Source: Pontiellaceae bacterium B12227 (GTDB lineage: Bacteria; Verrucomicrobiota; Kiritimatiellia; Kiritimatiellales; Pontiellaceae). From it: 64,000 nt of DNA. The stretch covers positions 1 to 64,000 of the forward strand of contig JAROAZ010000029.1 of assembly GCA_029432775.1 (NCBI GenBank), given 5' to 3'. The translations under genes and the position numbers were made by a program. Under the pieces are notes generated by a model, which was given only the letters and a program-made list of their open reading frames with translations, had not been told where the DNA came from and did not search any database. Of this stretch, positions 51,373 to 59,706 are shown one piece after another; within the stretch, counting starts at the first letter, position 1, and every line of letters begins with the position of its first letter.

Positions 51373-51452
51373 GTATTAAGTTTCAGGATTTAAGATAGAA
51401 TCCCCCAGCACCATTTCCCATCGCACCTAAAACTTAACACTTCAAACCTAAA
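51373..51452. repeat. Word-repeat dyad (TTAAG/CTTAA)
   Basis: The left arm reads AGTATTAAGTTTCAGGATTT then AAG; the right arm reads CACCTAAAACTTAACACTTC then AAACCTAAAAC. The arms are imperfect complements of reiterated words. It occupies the convergent gap between the cupin gene and the Crp/Fnr gene. Words differ from the GTGA, GATTG and AGGTC types, but the plan is the same. Confidence 0.6.
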
Positions 51453-51476
51453 ACCATGAAACCGGCTACACCGGTT

Positions 51477-52127
51477 TCAGTCCAGCCACTTCCAGGGATT
51501 GGAAAGGATCTGAATTTCCTTTCCCTTCCAGGCGATGATCTCGTCGTCCGTCAGGCGCAGGATCAGGCGCGACAGACTTTCGGGCGTGGTACCGATGGCC
51601 GCCGCAATATCTTTCTTGGAGAGCGGCGTGTGGATCAGTTCCTTTTCTCCATACTGCGCCCGCAGGAACGTAAAGAAACGGTATTCAACGTCCTTGGTGG
51701 TGAGTTCCTGAATCCGCTCGGTCAGATAGCGCTGCTTGGCCATCAGCAGCGCGATGAAATCATTCCGGAAGCTCTTTTCAGCCAATAGCCGATCGATTCC
51801 GGCCTTGGGAAACAGCAGCACTTCAGCATTGGTCACAGCACGCGCAGAAACCGGGAACCGGTCTTTTTCGAACAGCACCACCTCGGCAAACATTTCGCCG
51901 GGCTTCACCACACGGATTACGACCTCCCGGCCATCCTCCGTATTTTTGTGCAGTTGAATGTTTCCATCGAGCAGCAGGAACATACTGCTCCCTTTTTCGC
52001 CCTCGTGAAAAAGGTATTCCCGTTTCTTGAGGGTTTCCGATGAACAGATGTCAGCCAGTTCACCCCGGTGTTCCACGGAGAGACCTTTAAAGAAAGAGGT
52101 GTTGTTCAATAGCTTTGTGATATCCAT
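51477..52127 (-). CDS. Crp/Fnr-family transcriptional regulator
   Basis: The 216-residue protein has a cyclic-nucleotide-binding-type beta-barrel (about 20-120: Y-L-F-H-E-G-E-K-G-S-S-M-F-L-L-L-D-G, then V-V-K-P-G-E-M-F-A-E-V-V-L-F), a dimer helix, and a C-terminal helix-turn-helix (L-S-K-K-D-I-A-A-A-I-G-T-T-P-E-S-L-S-R-L, about 175-195). There are no N-terminal cysteines for an FNR-type cluster. It is transcribed away from the DUF302-phosphatase-ZupT operon and likely controls it. ATG 52127 gives the usual length; the frame runs further upstream without support. A palindrome copy (51490-51504) lies at its 3' end, read in its codons. Confidence 0.92.
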   Translation of the reverse strand: MDITKLLNNTSFFKGLSVEHRGELADICSSETLKKREYLFHEGEKGSSMFLLLDGNIQLHKNTEDGREVVIRVVKPGEMFAEVVLFEKDRFPVSARAVTNAEVLLFPKAGIDRLLAEKSFRNDFIALLMAKQRYLTERIQELTTKDVEYRFFTFLRAQYGEKELIHTPLSKKDIAAAIGTTPESLSRLILRLTDDEIIAWKGKEIQILSNPWKWLD

Positions 52128-52192
52128 GGGATGCACTGTGAACAGCATTACTTCAACTTTCAATTTCCAATAACCGGAAAAAGGACTAGGGT

Positions 52193-52207
52193 TTCCAATC
52201 ATTGGAA
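52193..52207. repeat. Dispersed 15-bp palindrome in a divergent promoter region
   Basis: TTCCAATCATTGGAA ends 14 bases before the DUF302 start, just ahead of the AAGGAGA ribosome site. A degenerate copy TTCCAATAACCGGAA lies 28 bases upstream (52165-52179). Both lie between the divergent Crp/Fnr and DUF302 genes. Confidence 0.9.
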
Positions 52208-52221
52208 ACAAAGGAGATCCC

Positions 52222-52605
52222 ATGAAGTATATCGTTGATACCGATAAGTCAGTCGAACAGGCCGTGGCCGATGTGGAAGCGGCGACCAAGGATCATTCGT
52301 TTGGCGTTCTGCATATCCACAATCTGCAGCAGACCATGAAAAACAAAGGTGTGGACTTCCCCAATGCCTGCCAGATTCTCGAAATCTGCAATCCGCACAA
52401 AGCCAAAGCCGTGCTGACCGCCGATATGAGTCTGAACTTTGCCCTGCCCTGTCGAATCTCAGTCTATTCAGAAGGCGGACAGACCAAAATCGGGATGATC
52501 AAACCCGGGGCAATGCTCTCCGTTCTCTCCGACTCGCCCGACCTTATGGCCGTTGCCCAGGAAGTGGAAGAAGCAACCATGGCCATTATCGACCAGGCTA
52601 AATAA
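52222..52605 (+). CDS. DUF302 protein
   Basis: The 127-residue protein is a complete DUF302 domain: V-E-Q-A-V-A-D-V-E-A-A-T-K-D-H-S-F-G-V-L-H-I-H near the start and L-P-C-R-I-S-V-Y near 74-81, with I-C-N-P-H-K-A between. The fold is known from structures but the function is not; it appears near sulfur and metal genes. It starts the operon DUF302, phosphatase, ZupT, opposite a Crp/Fnr gene. AAGGAGATCCC precedes the ATG. The phosphatase follows after 65 bases. Confidence 0.9.
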   Translation: MKYIVDTDKSVEQAVADVEAATKDHSFGVLHIHNLQQTMKNKGVDFPNACQILEICNPHKAKAVLTADMSLNFALPCRISVYSEGGQTKIGMIKPGAMLSVLSDSPDLMAVAQEVEEATMAIIDQAK

Positions 52606-52670
52606 GCATAGATTTAGTTCCTGCCCGCGCAAATTTATAATAGATTCTTTCCAATTATTGGAGATTTTCG

Positions 52671-53201
52671 ATGTTCCTGTTCAGCAAAAAAGAAGAGACC
52701 TGCATACGTATCCCGCTGGATGTGAAAGGTCGGCTGTTTGTCAGCCCGATGCCGTTTGGTCCATATGACCCGCGTAACGGCCTTCTTAAAATCTATAAGA
52801 AATGCAGGATCCAGTTTGTGGTAATGCTCGTAACAGATGCTGAGCTGGCAAAAAAGGCTAAGCGGGATGTGATCAAAATCTATAAGGAAAACGGCATCGA
52901 ACCGATCCGCTTTCCGATCGCCGACTATACCAGCCCCGAACTCCACGCCTTTTCAAAGGTCGTCGATCAGGTGGTCGGCTATCTCCGCGCCGGGGCCAAC
53001 ATCGCCGTCCACTGCAATGCAGGCGTAGGCCGCACTGGCGTCATGACCAGTTGCATTGTTCGCGACACCAAGGGGTGCTCCACCGGCGAAGCCATTGAAT
53101 ATGTACGAAGTTATATGCAAACCAACATGACCGACGAGCAGATGCGGCTGGTTGACCGCTTCGTTCCGCTGGCAGAACGACTGCAACAGGAGAATGCTTA
53201 A
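52671..53201 (+). CDS. Dual-specificity/tyrosine phosphatase-like protein
   Basis: The 176-residue protein has the Cys-based phosphatase signature [11 protein letters not shown] (C-x5-R, about 119-129) and a general acid candidate in F-P-I-A-D-Y-T (Asp near 87). A V-V-x-L-V-T-D-A-E-L strand precedes it. This is the compact form of dual-specificity phosphatases seen in bacteria. It is cytoplasmic. Its upstream palindrome-like sequence (TTCCAATTATTGGAG, 52649-52663) overlaps the GGAG ribosome site, seven bases before the ATG. Its stop overlaps the ZupT start (TAATG at 53199-53203). Confidence 0.88.
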   Translation: MFLFSKKEETCIRIPLDVKGRLFVSPMPFGPYDPRNGLLKIYKKCRIQFVVMLVTDAELAKKAKRDVIKIYKENGIEPIRFPIADYTSPELHAFSKVVDQVVGYLRAGANIAVHCNAGVGRTGVMTSCIVRDTKGCSTGEAIEYVRSYMQTNMTDEQMRLVDRFVPLAERLQQENA

Positions 53202-54094
53202 TGAGCAACGTCTGGTTTGCCCTCGGCCTCACAGTCTTCGCCGGCATGGCCACCGGAATTGGCAGCGCACTGGCCTTTCTGACCAAGCGTACCAACTTCC
53301 GCTTTCTTTCAATCGCTACCGGTTTTTCCGCCGGCGTGATGCTCTACGTCTCTTTTGTTGAAATCTTTATCAAGGGGGTCGATTCACTGGTCGAGTCTTA
53401 TGGCGATCCACTCGGCCACTGGATTAATGCCGCCTCCTTTTTCGGCGGCATGGCGCTGATCGGCATCATCGACGCCCTCATTCCACATGCTGAAAATCCC
53501 CACGAAATCCACGACAGCTACGAAGTAGCGCCCCTGGGCGATCCGAACGCTCCACTGCCGACAGCGAATGAACTCAAAATGAAGACAACGGCTGTTGAGG
53601 AAGAGAGCACCAAGCACAATGCCAAGCTGATGCGAATGGGCCTTTTTACGGCACTGGCCATTGCCATCCACAACTTCCCCGAAGGGCTTGCCACCTTCCT
53701 GGCCGCGCTTGAAGACCCCTCCCTCGGCATACCGATTGCCATTGCCATTGCCCTGCATAACATTCCCGAAGGGATCAGCGTTTCCGTTCCGATTTTCTAT
53801 GCCACCGGCAATCGCAAAAAGGCATTCTTCTACTCCTTTCTCAGCGGACTTGCCGAACCCGTCGGCGCCATCATTGCCTATGCAGCTCTGCGCTTCTTCG
53901 TCGGTGGCGACGGCGGCGTACTCCCGCCGCAAATCATGGGCATCCTGTTTGGCGGCGTCGCCGGCATCATGGTCTATATCAGCCTCGACGAACTCCTGCC
54001 CACCAGCCGCGCCTACGGAAAAGGACACGACTCACTCATCGGCCTCGTCAGCGGCATGCTTGTCATGGCCCTCAGCCTGTTGCTGATGCGATAG
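53201..54094 (+). CDS. zupT: ZIP-family zinc transporter
   Basis: The 297-residue membrane protein has eight predicted helices and the ZIP signatures [10 protein letters not shown] (helix 4) and [11 protein letters not shown] (helix 5), which hold the metal. A loop of about 50 residues between helices 3 and 4 ([11 protein letters not shown]) is His-rich and may bind zinc. It matches ZupT, which imports zinc and other divalent metals through the inner membrane. Translation is coupled to the phosphatase gene by one-base overlap. Whether the Crp/Fnr-like regulator controls it is inferred from position only. Confidence 0.93.
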   Translation: MSNVWFALGLTVFAGMATGIGSALAFLTKRTNFRFLSIATGFSAGVMLYVSFVEIFIKGVDSLVESYGDPLGHWINAASFFGGMALIGIIDALIPHAENPHEIHDSYEVAPLGDPNAPLPTANELKMKTTAVEEESTKHNAKLMRMGLFTALAIAIHNFPEGLATFLAALEDPSLGIPIAIAIALHNIPEGISVSVPIFYATGNRKKAFFYSFLSGLAEPVGAIIAYAALRFFVGGDGGVLPPQIMGILFGGVAGIMVYISLDELLPTSRAYGKGHDSLIGLVSGMLVMALSLLLMR

Positions 54095-54134
54095 GTTTTG
54101 CTTCCAGACCTTGAAAAAAAGCCGTACATTCGGC

Positions 54135-54149
54135 TTCCAATCATTGGAA
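54135..54149. repeat. Dispersed 15-bp palindrome before hemB
   Basis: TTCCAATCATTGGAA ends 15 bases before hemB ATG 54165, just before the CAGGAGA ribosome site. A one-mismatch copy (TTCCAGACCTTGAAA, 54102-54116) lies between it and the zupT stop. Confidence 0.92.
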
Positions 54150-54164
54150 ATCAGGAGAAAGCTC

Positions 54165-55145
54165 ATGTTCCCCGAAGTTCGACTTAGACGCCTGCGGCAG
54201 AGTGTCGGCATCCGTAAAATGCTGGATGCCCCGCTGCCCGGCCCTGAAAAATTTATGTGGCCCACCTTCGTGATCGATGGCGAAGGCAAACGCGAAGAAA
54301 TTGAATCCATGCCCGGCCAGTGCCGCCTGAGTGTGGACCAGCTGTTGCTCGATCTCGAACCGATCGTCGACTCCGGTATTGCCAGCGTGCTTCTGTTCGG
54401 GCTGGCCGATGATTCACAGAAAGACTTCCAGGGTTCGGAAGCGTACAATAACAACGGCACCGTTCAGCGCGCGATCCATGCCGTGAAAAATAAATTCCCC
54501 GATCTCGTCGTTGCGGCCGATGCCTGCGTCTGTGCCTACACCGACCACGGGCACTGCGGACCACTGACCGAATCCGGCAACGTTGATAATGATGCCGCCA
54601 TCGCCAATCTCGCAAAAATCTGCATATCCCACGCCGATGCCGGGGCCGATATTGTCGCCCCGAGCGCCATGATGGACGGACAGATTCAGGCCATCCGCGC
54701 CGGGCTCGATTCCAATGGTTGGAAAGACACTATTCTGATGAGCTATTCCACCAAATTTGCCTCCTCGATGTACGGCCCGTTCCGCGATGCGGAAAAATCC
54801 AAACCCGGCCAGGGCGACCGCAAAGCCTATCAGGCTTCCTACGGCGATCTGCGCACCGCCATCCGCGAATCAGAGTTCGACGAAGCCGAAGGGGCCGACA
54901 TGCTCATGATCAAACCCTCGCTCTTCTACCTCGACATCCTCGCGGAACTGCGGGCCAACACCGATCTCCCGCTGGCGGCCTATAATGTGAGCGGAGAATA
55001 TTCCATGCTCCACGCCACCGCCCAGCGCGGCTGGGGCGACCTCAAAGGCATGGTACAGGAATCAACAGCGGCACTCACCAGAGCGGGCGCCGATATTTTA
55101 ATTTCATACTGGGCCAACCAGTACAACGAGCTATTCAAAGATTAG
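54165..55145 (+). CDS. hemB: Delta-aminolevulinic acid dehydratase (porphobilinogen synthase)
   Basis: HemB joins two 5-aminolevulinate molecules to porphobilinogen in haem synthesis. The 326 residues carry the metal cluster C-V-C-A-Y-T-D-H-G-H-C-G (three Cys, zinc type), the Schiff-base Lys in M-S-Y-S-T-K-F-A-S and in M-L-M-I-K-P-S, and the loop Y-N-V-S-G-E-Y-S-M. ATG 54165 with CAGGAGA upstream is chosen over a frame start at 54111, which would run through the palindrome. Its 3' end overlaps by 15 bases the end of the convergent DUF4143 ATPase. hemL lies just beyond that ATPase. A palindrome copy (54710-54724) is read as S-N-G-W-K. Confidence 0.97.
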   Translation: MFPEVRLRRLRQSVGIRKMLDAPLPGPEKFMWPTFVIDGEGKREEIESMPGQCRLSVDQLLLDLEPIVDSGIASVLLFGLADDSQKDFQGSEAYNNNGTVQRAIHAVKNKFPDLVVAADACVCAYTDHGHCGPLTESGNVDNDAAIANLAKICISHADAGADIVAPSAMMDGQIQAIRAGLDSNGWKDTILMSYSTKFASSMYGPFRDAEKSKPGQGDRKAYQASYGDLRTAIRESEFDEAEGADMLMIKPSLFYLDILAELRANTDLPLAAYNVSGEYSMLHATAQRGWGDLKGMVQESTAALTRAGADILISYWANQYNELFKD

Positions 55146-56285
55146 CGGAAGTTGAGTCAAAGGAAGCGTGTTCACGTTTTCCGCGATTGGCCAGGAATCG
55201 TCGCCGGGATAGATGACAAACGCGCGGTCGCATTCCGTGTCCTCCATCGCGTTCCAGAATCCGCGCTGAACTTTTGGCGCGAAGGATCGTTTGATTTCCA
55301 CTGCTGTCAGCTGACTGCGCCCCGGCAGTTTCAGCAGCAAATCGATTTCGGCCCCGCGATACGTACGGTAATGATACACCTCTGCGAGGAATGGCATCAT
55401 CGACATGATTTGCTGTAGGACGAAGCCTTCCCATGAATGACCACAAGCCGGATGAAAGAGGAGATCATCCATTGAATTAATTCCTAAAAGCCGATGAACA
55501 ATACCGCTATCCGAAAGATAAATCTTCGGAGCCTTCACAACGCGCTTTCCAATGTTTGGAAGCCACGGTTGGATTTGTCGAACCATAAACGTATCCGTTA
55601 AAACATCCAGCCATCTCCGGACCGTCCGATCACTAACCCCTAGTGAAACACCAAGTCGGCTCGCATTGAATTGCTGTCCATGCGAATGCGCCAGCATCGT
55701 CCAGAACCGGCGAAGCTGAACGGCCGGCAACGAAAACTCCAGATCATTCAAATCGCGCTCAAGAAAGGTGCGTATAAACGTTTCCAGCCACTCCATCGCA
55801 TCCGGGTCATCCATCGAAAGCAATGAAGCGGGATATCCTCCCCGAAACCACAACGTATCCATCGAAATCTGATTGCCCGTTTCAAACAGGTTGAACGGCT
55901 GCAGTTCATGATAGCGGATTCGCCCCGCCAACGATTCGGATGACTGCCTCAGCAAATCCGGAGATGCCGATCCCAGAATAAGAAAACGTCCCGGAATTCT
56001 GTTTTCATCAATCAGCGCCCGAAGCACCGGAAAAAGTTCGGGTCGGCGCTGGACTTCATCAAGGATAACCAGCTGATCCTGAAACGGACGCAAGGTGATC
56101 GTTGGATCCGCCACGCGTGCCAAATGATCGGGATTCTCAAAGTCCAAATAGACACTATCAGGGAAAAGCCGGCCGAGCTGCTTCGCCAGCGTGGTCTTGC
56201 CCACCTGTCTCGGGCCAAGAATTCCCACTGCCGGAAATTTACCCAGACTTTCCTGTATTTTGAGCGCTTCGCTGCGTTTGATCAT
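55131..56285 (-). CDS. DUF4143-type AAA ATPase
   Basis: The 384-residue protein has Walker A ILGPRQVGKTT (about 22-32), Walker B L-V-I-L-D-E-V-Q-R (about 79-87), sensor L-G-S-A-S and a winged-helix part. The C-terminal DUF4143 domain ends with a restriction-like motif G-A-E-I-D-L-L-L ... V-E-I-K. These ATPases are orphan genes of unknown function, found in patchy numbers in many bacteria and archaea, similar in layout to the gene at 13621. Here it interrupts the hemB-hemL pair on the opposite strand. ATG 56285 (MIKRSEALKIQ) is chosen over a start ten codons earlier. Upstream is an imperfect palindrome GTTGAATATTCGAC (56331-56344). One dispersed palindrome copy lies at 55547-55561. Confidence 0.9.
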   Translation of the reverse strand: MIKRSEALKIQESLGKFPAVGILGPRQVGKTTLAKQLGRLFPDSVYLDFENPDHLARVADPTITLRPFQDQLVILDEVQRRPELFPVLRALIDENRIPGRFLILGSASPDLLRQSSESLAGRIRYHELQPFNLFETGNQISMDTLWFRGGYPASLLSMDDPDAMEWLETFIRTFLERDLNDLEFSLPAVQLRRFWTMLAHSHGQQFNASRLGVSLGVSDRTVRRWLDVLTDTFMVRQIQPWLPNIGKRVVKAPKIYLSDSGIVHRLLGINSMDDLLFHPACGHSWEGFVLQQIMSMMPFLAEVYHYRTYRGAEIDLLLKLPGRSQLTAVEIKRSFAPKVQRGFWNAMEDTECDRAFVIYPGDDSWPIAENVNTLPLTQLPLIFE

Positions 56286-56330
56286 GCACACACATATACA
56301 CGCACGCACCGCCACTGAAAAGCGTTTATT

Positions 56331-56344
56331 GTTGAATATTCGAC
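56331..56344. promoter_or_regulatory. Imperfect palindrome between the DUF4143 ATPase and hemL
   Basis: GTTGAATATTCGAC is symmetric at 12 of 14 positions and lies in the AT-rich 194-base gap (56286-56479) that must hold both promoters. It could be an operator for either gene. No other structure is seen in the gap. Confidence 0.35.
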
Positions 56345-56479
56345 ATCTTATATCGAAATTTATACGTTAAGTCGTTTTACTATCGCGCGCATTGTCACGT
56401 TTAAGGATTGGATTCGGCGGGCGCCATAGCCCATTATGCTTGGTTTTCAGCGAAATTATTACCGAACAGGAAGCAGGTT

Positions 56480-57742
56480 ATGAATTCAGCACAATGGTTT
56501 GAACGCGCACAACAGGTTATCCCCGGCGGAGTGAACAGCCCGGTTCGGGCTTTTAACGGCGTCGGCGGAACGCCGGTTTATTTTAAATCAGGTAAAGGCG
56601 CGAAAGTGCAGACGGAAGACGGGACTGAACTGATCGACTTCTGCGGCTCCTGGGGGCCGCTGATTCTCGGTCACGCCCGTGAAGAGATTGTCGACGTGGT
56701 TGCCAAGGCAGCGGCCGACGGACTGACCTTCGGGGCGAATACGGCCATTGAAGCGGAGTTTGCCGAACTGATCTGCAAACAGATTCCGGAAATGGATATG
56801 GTTCGTCTCGTCAGCTCCGGAACCGAGGCGGTCATGACGGCCATCCGGCTGGCGCGGGGCGTGACCGGTCGGCGGAAGATCATCAAGTTCGACGGTTGCT
56901 ACCATGGCCATTCCGATTATCTTTTGGTCGCATCCGGCTCCGGCCTGCTCACTGGCGGCACCTCCTCTTCCGCCGGCGTTTCCCCTGCGGCCACCGAAGA
57001 AGTTTATGTGGCCCCCTACAACGATTTGGAGGCTGTTCAGGAAATCCTGAAAGCCAACGGCGATGAAATTGCCGCCGTCATCGTGGAACCGATCGCCGGA
57101 AACATGGGACTGGTCGAACCGGCTCCCGGCTTCCTTGAAGGCCTGCGCGCTGCGACGGCAGAAACCGGAACCCTCCTGATCTTCGACGAGGTCATCAACG
57201 GCTTCCGCCTGGCTCCGACCTCCTTCGGCCACACCATCGGCATCAAGGCCGACATCACCACGCTTGGAAAAATCATCGGCGGCGGCATGCCCATCGGCGC
57301 CATTGGCGGCAGTGCGGAAATCATGTCGCACCTCGCGCCGCTCGGTCCGGTTTATCAGGCCGGCACCCTCAGTGGAAACCCGGTTGCGGTGGCGGCGGGC
57401 ATGAAAACGCTGGAGCTGCTGCGCGATGAATCGCCCTATCTGAAAATAGAAATTCTCGGCAAACGCCTGGCCGACGGCATCAACCGGATTGCCGAAGAAA
57501 AGGGGATGGATATCCACTGCGCGCAGCGCGGCGGCATGTTTACCCCGTTCTTCCGCAAAGAAACCGTGCACAATCTGGACGACTCCAAAGCCTGCAACCA
57601 GAAAGCACACGCGGCCTATTTCCACCACATGCTCGACCACGGGTTCTACACCCCGCCGTCCGGATTCGAAGTCGCCTTCGTCTCCGCGGCCCATACAGAA
57701 ACGGATGTCGATATGTTCCTTGAGGCATTCTCGAGTTTATGA
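56480..57742 (+). CDS. hemL: Glutamate-1-semialdehyde 2,1-aminomutase
   Basis: HemL makes 5-aminolevulinate from glutamate-1-semialdehyde with pyridoxal phosphate, feeding HemB. The 420-residue product starts at ATG 56480, giving M-N-S-A-Q-W-F-E-R-A-Q-Q-V-I-P-G-G-V-N-S-P-V-R-A-F, the typical N-terminus. F-D-E-V-I-N-G-F-R and the PLP lysine in T-T-L-G-K-I-I-G-G-G-M-P-I-G-A are intact. The family's late T-P-P-S-G-F-E-V-A-F-V-S-A-A-H-T-E-T-D is also seen. An AGCAGG site precedes the start. The frame is open 24 codons upstream without support. A word-repeat dyad follows 13 bases after the stop. Confidence 0.97.
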   Translation: MNSAQWFERAQQVIPGGVNSPVRAFNGVGGTPVYFKSGKGAKVQTEDGTELIDFCGSWGPLILGHAREEIVDVVAKAAADGLTFGANTAIEAEFAELICKQIPEMDMVRLVSSGTEAVMTAIRLARGVTGRRKIIKFDGCYHGHSDYLLVASGSGLLTGGTSSSAGVSPAATEEVYVAPYNDLEAVQEILKANGDEIAAVIVEPIAGNMGLVEPAPGFLEGLRAATAETGTLLIFDEVINGFRLAPTSFGHTIGIKADITTLGKIIGGGMPIGAIGGSAEIMSHLAPLGPVYQAGTLSGNPVAVAAGMKTLELLRDESPYLKIEILGKRLADGINRIAEEKGMDIHCAQRGGMFTPFFRKETVHNLDDSKACNQKAHAAYFHHMLDHGFYTPPSGFEVAFVSAAHTETDVDMFLEAFSSL

Positions 57743-57755
57743 ACCGACATCCTTT

Positions 57756-57824
57756 AGTCGAAGGTCGGAGTGTCCAAAGTCAAAGGTTGCCGACTTTCGA
57801 CCTGCGACCTTCAGACCTTTGACC
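57756..57824. repeat. Word-repeat dyad (AGGTC/GACCT) between hemL and endonuclease V
   Basis: The left half reads AGTCGAAGGTCGGAGTGTCC and AAAGTCAAAGG; the right half CGACTTTCGACCTGCGACC and TTCAGACCTTTGACC is its imperfect complement. It shares 20 identical bases (57800-57819) with the dyad at 50941-51011 and the same word order throughout. Confidence 0.8.
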
Positions 57825-57833
57825 AAATACATC

Positions 57834-58478
57834 ATGCATGCTTGGGATGTCAGCCCGAAGGAAGCAGTAAAGATCCAGCGCGCGCTGCAGGATCACGTTC
57901 GGCTTGAGGATGACTTCGGCGAGATTAAAACCGTCGCCGGCGTTGATGTCGGCTTCGAAAAAAATAATACCATCACCCGCGCGGCCATTGTCGTACTGGA
58001 TTTCCAAACTCTGGAAGTTTTAGAATCGGCGGTCGCTCATCATCCGACCTCCTTCCCCTATATTCCGGGGCTGCTGTCTTTCCGGGAAGTGCCCTGCGTA
58101 TTGGAAGCCATGCTGAAACTGAGTGCCCAACCCGATCTGCTGTTGTGCGACGGACAGGGCATTGCGCACCCCCGCCGTTTCGGGATCGCCGCTCACCTTG
58201 GACTATTGCTGGATATCCCCGCTGTTGGTGTCGGAAAATCGCGTCTCTGCGGCACACATGATGAGGTGCCGGAAACCAAAGGTTCTTTTGTTCCGCTGAT
58301 GGATAAAGACGAACAAATCGGCGTGGTCCTCCGCACCCGCGCGAACGTTAAACCGCTGTACATTTCGCCCGGCCACCGCGTTTCCATTGAGACCGCCCCC
58401 AAGCTCGTCATGAAATGCATCACAAAATACAAACTGCCCGAAACCACGCGCCACGCGCATAAACTCGCCAGTGGCTAA
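57834..58478 (+). CDS. nfi: Endonuclease V
   Basis: Endonuclease V cuts DNA near deaminated bases such as deoxyinosine. The 214-residue product has the catalytic Asp in A-G-V-D-V-G-F (about 40-46), the block L-L-L-C-D-G-Q-G-I-A-H-P-R-R-F-G-I-A-A-H-L-G (about 102-123) with the second metal Asp and the P-R pair, and V-G-V-G-K-S-R-L. Its length is normal. ATG 57834 lies ten bases after the repeat dyad and no strong ribosome site is visible. Its stop overlaps by four bases the end of the convergent rhuM pseudogene. A palindrome copy (58002-58016) is read as F-Q-T-L-E. Confidence 0.95.
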   Translation: MHAWDVSPKEAVKIQRALQDHVRLEDDFGEIKTVAGVDVGFEKNNTITRAAIVVLDFQTLEVLESAVAHHPTSFPYIPGLLSFREVPCVLEAMLKLSAQPDLLLCDGQGIAHPRRFGIAAHLGLLLDIPAVGVGKSRLCGTHDEVPETKGSFVPLMDKDEQIGVVLRTRANVKPLYISPGHRVSIETAPKLVMKCITKYKLPETTRHAHKLASG

Positions 58479-59514
58479 TCAGAATACCCGGGCTTAGGGT
58501 CCACTGCTTTGACAATACGATCAAAGTCACTCTCAAAGAGGCGATCCTTAACGATGCGGTATTTTTCGAATTCGCTCTCCGCATGGCTTTTTGCCAACTC
58601 GGCACTGACTCGGCCACTGTCCAGCAGAACATTCCGGTCATCGAATTCCAGAAAAAAATCCAGCCGTTTTGCCCAATCTTCCATCGTCATCGGTATTTTC
58701 CGCCGAGCGCGGTCCTCGGCCAAATCAAGATAGGCATTCACAATGCGCCCCAAAGAATCGAGCTCATCCTTGGTTAGATAGTTTTTAGCCACGACACATC
58801 TGATTTCAAAATTTTTCCGTTCGGCGCTTTTTCCCACGAAGTCAGCCCCATATTCTTCTTTTCGCTATCCGCCCGCTCAGCAATCAGCTCGCCGGCGGTG
58901 TGCCCATGAATAGCATAATGCAATTTGTTCTGCACTTTGGCGAAAAAGGTCCGGGTGGTTGGGGCATCTTTGTTGTAATCCATGCTGGAGGCATAAATGT
59001 TGGTGATTTTCTGATAGAATCGGCGTTCGCTGAGGCGGATTTCCGGGATTTCCTCCAAAAGGCGCTCGAAATAGTCCTCGTCCAGAAATGAACCGTTCTC
59101 CATCCGCTGCTTATCAAGAACATAGCCGCGGATCGCAAAATCGCGCAGTACCTGCGTGGCCCACTGACGGAACTGGGTTGCCCGCACAGAATTAACAACA
59201 CGATATCCCACCGAAATAATGGCGTCGAGGTTGTAGAAATCGATATTCCGGCCGACCTCCCGGCTGCCCTCCATTTGAACTATCCGGAATTTCCGGATAG
59301 TTGCCCCCGCCTCGATCTCTCCTGACGCATATATATTTTTCAAGTGCTCGTTAACGGTTCGGACATCCACCTCAAAAAGCGTGGCCATCAGCTTCTGCGA
59401 AAGCCAGACGGTTTCGTCCTCGTAGCGCGCCTCGATCGACTGCTCCCCCGTCTGTCCGGTGAAAACCAGGAATTCAGCGGTCGAATTACGTATCCGTTTT
59501 TTCTGCTCTCCCAT
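58475..59514 (-). pseudogene. rhuM: RhuM-family protein, frameshifted
   Basis: RhuM proteins are found next to restriction systems and pathogenicity islands; their function is unclear. The first part (58774-59514) encodes the family N-terminus with A-R-Y-E-D-E-T-V-W-L-S-Q, the R-N-I-D-F-Y-N-L-D-A-I-I-S-V-G-Y-R-V block and reaches G-K-I-L-K-S-D-V-S, then runs out of frame and stops. The rest continues in another frame (58475 to about 58795) as V-A-K-N-Y-L-T-K-D-E-L ... E-F-E-K-Y-R-I-V-K-D-R-L-F. The join at about 58790-58797 lacks one base against the expected S-V-A-K. It is a pseudogene, or the reading carries a sequencing error. No other restriction gene is intact nearby. Confidence 0.88.
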
Positions 59515-59521
59515 TACAGCC

Positions 59522-59706
59522 TCAAAGATATTCTTTCATGATCGCTTCTTTCTTCGCCAGGGCGGCATCAATAACCGCCTGCGCATCGCGCATTTTTTCC
59601 TTTTCACTATTCTCATAACTCAAACTCAAACACTTCTTGCCGGAAAGATGAACGAAGTGAAAATAAAAGAATCCAAAGCATTGGGTCAGTTTTCGGGAGC
59701 AGCGTA
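59522..59706 (-). other. Possible gene fragment upstream of rhuM
   Basis: The minus strand is open from about 59706 down to a stop at 59522-59524. The last 23 codons, from ATG 59593, read M-R-D-A-Q-A-V-I-D-A-A-L-A-K-K-E-A-I-M-K-E-Y-L, a convincing helical protein end just seven bases before the rhuM start. The codons before it (F-H-F-V-H-L-S-G-K-K-C-L-S-L) are less protein-like. It may be the tail of a gene lost from a former rhuM-linked restriction locus. The rest of the 190-base gap shows nothing else. Confidence 0.35.
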
